Shown in pieces: positions 17,743 through 20,639 of a DNA stretch of 20,639 bases. Made by a program: the position numbers and the translations under genes. The DNA is from Zancudomyces culisetae (lineage: Eukaryota > Kickxellomycota > Harpellomycetes > Harpellales > Legeriomycetaceae): contig LSSK01001004.1 in NCBI GenBank assembly GCA_001969505.1, forward strand, positions 1 to 20,639, read 5' to 3'. The first letter of the stretch is position 1, and every line of letters begins with the position of its first letter. The notes below the pieces were generated by a model. The model made no database searches. It was not told the origin of the DNA and worked only from the letters and a program-made list of their open reading frames with translations.

Positions 17743-19831
17743 AGCACAAAAATAAATTAAGGAATAGGAATAAAAGTAAAAGGAAGGGTATTAATAGCTC
17801 GACAGCGGAGACAAGCGCACAGGTGAATTACCAGCATCAACAACAGCAACAACACCCAGATTCGGAAACGATGGATATTGCATACTACAATGACACTGGT
17901 AAACAAAAGCAATTCCAAAAGACCAAAACCAAAATCCAAATTAAAAATATCCAAAAAGCGATAAATGAAAAAGATTTGGTTATGCTGAAAAAGTATGCTG
18001 GCATGGGTTCTGGGCTGATTAACAATAAACTTCGGAAACGAGCGTGGTAAGCAACTGTAGTTGTTTTAGAAAATGTGTTTCAACCATATATACTCGATAT
18101 GTATTAAGAAGCAACTTTTAAAGTTCTTTGGTATTTTTTCTATACGATCGATATTAGGCCATTGTTGCTGAAAGAAGGGTCTTTAGTATTAGAAAAACAA
18201 AAGGTTCGCATTTATCAAAATGAAAACCAAATTCACCTGGATACTCAACGAACAAGGCTTTATAAACTAACAGGTAACACAATAACCACTACCAAGATGC
18301 ATCTATGTCTGATGTGCTTTTATTCTTACCAATAAATGTATTGTATAAATACTAGACTTGGAGCCTGAACTATCCTATACAAAGAAGAAACAGCTGCAGC
18401 TATTTAATATAATCAATAAGATATACAAAGGTCTACCAGAACTAGCATACTATCAGGTAAATAAAACTTATTTTTGAGAGTTTTATTTTGCAACTTTCGC
18501 AGTTTTTACAGTCTTTTTTTTTGTAGAAAGTTGGGCTAGAAAAGATAGAGAAACAAGATGGTAACATGTTCCAAAAAAAAAAACACTACTATAGGGATTT
18601 CACCAGGTTTGCCTTGTGCTACTCACGATCTTTGGAAATGAGAGTCGATCTATAGAATTTGGTTCGCGTCTGGCACTGTTCTATTTTAGGTACTAAATGC
18701 TATTTTTTACACTATATAACTCTACGATGTACACAAATACGATTTTTTACAAACGAATAAATATAAATACCCCCCCCCCCCACCTTCTTCATTCTGTTTC
18801 TTTCTCTCATTTGTGATTATGATGGTATCTAAATGTTTGTTCGTAGGGATGCAATGGCTTGTAACTTTGCCCTAATTACAAAGCAACTACAGTATATTAA
18901 CGGAATACTGCTGCTGAAGAAATCTGAAATTGCCGACTTATTTAACGAGTAAGTACCATTTTTAATTTTTATATTTATTTTGTTTGAAATAGCTAACCAT
19001 ATGTGCGAATATACAATAGGCTAGAAATTCCTCCATTCTATGCGATAAGCTGGGTTCTAACGTGGTTTGCCCATGACATTTCTGACTTTTCTATTGTAGC
19101 CAGGCTGTATGATTTCTTTCTAGTTCATCATCCATCGGCTGTTTTATATGTCTCCGCGGCTCTAGTGTCGTTTCACTGGCCAAAAATTTTGAACTGTGAA
19201 CGTGAGTTCCCAGAAGTTCATTCATTGCTATCAAAGCTCCCAAAATTGACGGAAGAAAGTGACTGGATGTCTATACTATCCACAGCCGAGGTTTGGATGC
19301 TTTACCATCCTTATACAAAGCTCCAGTTTGTCACGCAGCAGTTTTTGCCCCAATGGTAAAGCTCCATAATTTATACTTTTAACCACTCTTTCATATTCCA
19401 GAATTTTAAATGATGTGATTGTTAGAAATAGCGTGTAATTCTTATCAATTAAAATTAGGTCCAGCTACAACACGTTCGAAAAGACATGGATGCAGCTGGA
19501 GCAATCCAATCCCGTAAAACTCTGTGAAATACTCGATCAGGAAACCTTATTCCACAATCTACAAACCATGCCCGACAAAACTAGTAGGTTTGCCGTTGTT
19601 TCACAAAACATCAATGTTGCTGCACCGAGAGACATATCCCTTATTACACAATACGTATACAATGCTTTTGTTACAAGTCTTGGATACACGCCCAAATGGG
19701 TGACAGAAGACAAAAATAAATCCAACTACAAAACGATAGTAGCCGTTGCTGCTGCCGTAACTACGTCGGTTTCAGCCTACTTACTGATGGTTGGTGGTCA
19801 GGCCTTGCTCAACAAGGGTTATTTCGGCTAG
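17730..19831 (+). CDS. GYP8: TBC-domain Rab GAP, Gyp8/TBC1D20 type (seven exons)
   Basis: Exons are 17730-18046, 18158-18273, 18356-18456, 18595-18689, 18847-18948, 19020-19355 and 19459-19831. They join into 479 residues with the frame kept at every junction. The protein is a GTPase-activating protein for Ypt1/Rab1-type Rabs at the ER-Golgi. Seen: a basic Gln-rich N-terminus; LRKRAWPLLL (TBC motif A); the arginine finger IHLDTQR with D134 and R137; the glutamine finger YYQGFH with Q178; and SWVLTWFAHDISDF and ARLYDFFLVHHP, as in TBC1D20. A C-terminal membrane segment (about 448-468) is followed by a short tail. Both catalytic fingers are present, so it should be active. Introns are 71-157 nt and all end in TAG; donor 4 is unusual (GTACTA). 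Length agrees with fungal Gyp8. Splicing was inferred by hand. Confidence 0.88.
18770..18781 (+). repeat. C12 homopolymer in GYP8 intron 4
   Basis: Twelve consecutive C lie in the fourth intron of GYP8 (18690-18846), an outlier in AT-rich DNA. Its length is prone to polymerase slippage and sequencing error but does not affect the reading frame. Confidence 0.9.
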
Positions 19832-20423
19832 TTTGAGTTTGTGTATTAATAATTTTGACCAGTCTAATATTTAATTATATATGTTATATTTTTATACCTT
19901 TACTTTTACTTTCTCTGCCTAAAGGCTACAATATTGGTTAACAGTATTTTTTCATTTGGAATTTGTACAACTGTTTGACAACATTGATCGTATGCTTACT
20001 AAGTTATTTCTAACTACATTTAAACCTTTGTTATCACTCGTATTTCAAGTTTCTCTAAAAAAAGTACAATAATCTACATTAAAGAAAGATCCACCCTGGT
20101 ATATGTGTTCATTCATCATATTTGGCAACTTGTGAGCGTTGCTGGTTCTTTTTTAGGTGTGTGAGTTTGGCGTTCCAAAAGCTGAATTGGGCGTCTCAGA
20201 ACCAATCCATGCCAGTTTTGCCGTTTATTTATTTATTTTTGAAACAATTGGCACCATCTCCAAGGAGCCAATGATTTGGCCAGGGTTTGAATATCCAATA
20301 ATAATTATAAAGGAGAAATGGTGTTAGTGAAATTTTTGAGAAATAGTATAACACAAACAGAATATTAGTGGTATCTAAAGATTCTCAACTCTTGGGTCTA
20401 GAAGATTGGAAAAGAAAGCACAG
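19832..20423. other. Intergenic: GYP8 3' region and next promoter
   Basis: No gene is seen. The left part is AT-rich 3' flank of GYP8. The right part, 20150-20280, is more balanced in composition and carries four CCAAT boxes, so it is probably the promoter of the gene starting at 20424. Confidence 0.6.
20186..20272. promoter_or_regulatory. Cluster of four CCAAT boxes
   Basis: CCAAT occurs at 20202-20206 and 20268-20272 on the plus strand and at 20186-20190 and 20247-20251 on the minus strand (read as ATTGG). The last two flank a short inverted repeat (ATTGGC ... GCCAAT). The cluster lies 150-240 nt upstream of the ATG at 20424, a usual distance for HAP/NF-Y control in fungi, which often governs respiratory and iron genes. 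Function is inferred. Confidence 0.5.
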
Positions 20424-20639
20424 ATGACCGATATTTTGTTTTTTATACTGGTTATAAGCGCAATAGTGGTGATCCTCTGGATTGTGTTGGGTAAGCAAGC
20501 TTTTCTAATTGCAAAGAAAAAAATATCAATTCTTGATTTCGATTTTCGACTATTTATATATATTATTTGATTTTTCATGCTTGTAAAAATTAATACTGTA
20601 AGAATATAAAATTAATCCAATAGTAAATTTAACAAAAAA
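20424..20639 (+). CDS. 5' end of a small membrane protein gene, partial
   Basis: The ATG at 20424 opens a strongly hydrophobic segment (MTDILFFILVISAIVVILWI) that reaches a GTAAGC donor at 20491, so coding exon 1 is probably 20424-20490. A TAG acceptor at 20621-20623 could continue an open frame to the window edge. Without splicing the frame ends at TGA 20568-20570 after 48 codons. The spacing S-A-x-x-V-x-x-W-I recalls the first helix of V-ATPase subunit e (VMA9, an intron-containing gene in baker's yeast), but the possible second exon does not show the expected Pro-Lys continuation. A signal anchor of a larger protein is equally possible. The upstream CCAAT cluster supports a real promoter. 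Confidence 0.4.

Noticed and set aside
1-20639. CRISPR arrays, insertion sequences, viral or toxin genes
   Set aside because: No spaced identical repeats, transposase motifs, terminal inverted repeats with target duplications, or viral or toxin protein signatures were seen on either strand.

Overview
This window reads as nuclear DNA of an AT-rich ascomycete yeast. The reasons are one long intronless THO2 gene, single-copy yeast-type genes (STR2-, MLC1- and GYP8-like), short spliceosomal introns (71-272 nt) in the small genes, poly-A/poly-T-rich spacers and no bacterial signals. The ten introns I could place by protein homology have GTA-type donors, never the Saccharomyces-type GTATGT, and all ten acceptors end in TAG. 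CTG codons fall at conserved leucines of THO2 and MLC1, so the CUG-Ser and CUG-Ala clades look unlikely. I cannot name the species.

Layout, left to right: a 655-nt spacer; THO2 (+, 656-6703); a tail-to-tail STR2-family cystathionine gamma-synthase-like gene (-, 6954-9125); a membrane-anchored multi-glutaredoxin-fold protein (-, 10073-11887); a long spacer with a CCACGTGG palindrome and a C/T-rich tract; an unrecognised, mostly disordered protein (+, 13845-14909); a five-exon myosin light chain gene, MLC1/cdc4 type (-, 15174-16219); a 1.5-kb gap that may hold one or two very small spliced genes; a seven-exon TBC1D20/GYP8-type Rab GAP (+, 17730-19831); and the 5' end of a small membrane protein gene running off the right edge (+, from 20424).

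The genes form no operon or single pathway. They serve mRNP assembly and export (THO2), sulfur amino-acid metabolism (STR2), secretory-pathway redox (the glutaredoxin-like protein), cytokinesis and myosin function (MLC1) and ER-Golgi Rab control (GYP8).

The most unusual item is the 604-residue glutaredoxin protein. It appears to contain five consecutive glutaredoxin-like units of which only the last keeps a CxxC active site. Second are the low-complexity expansions: THO2 carries long uninterrupted purine tracts, and THO2 and STR2 share the same GGTAGT hexanucleotide repeat in coding sense. Exon structures of MLC1 and GYP8 were assembled by hand from splice signals and family conservation. The small candidate genes at 16.5 kb and 17.2 kb are tentative.
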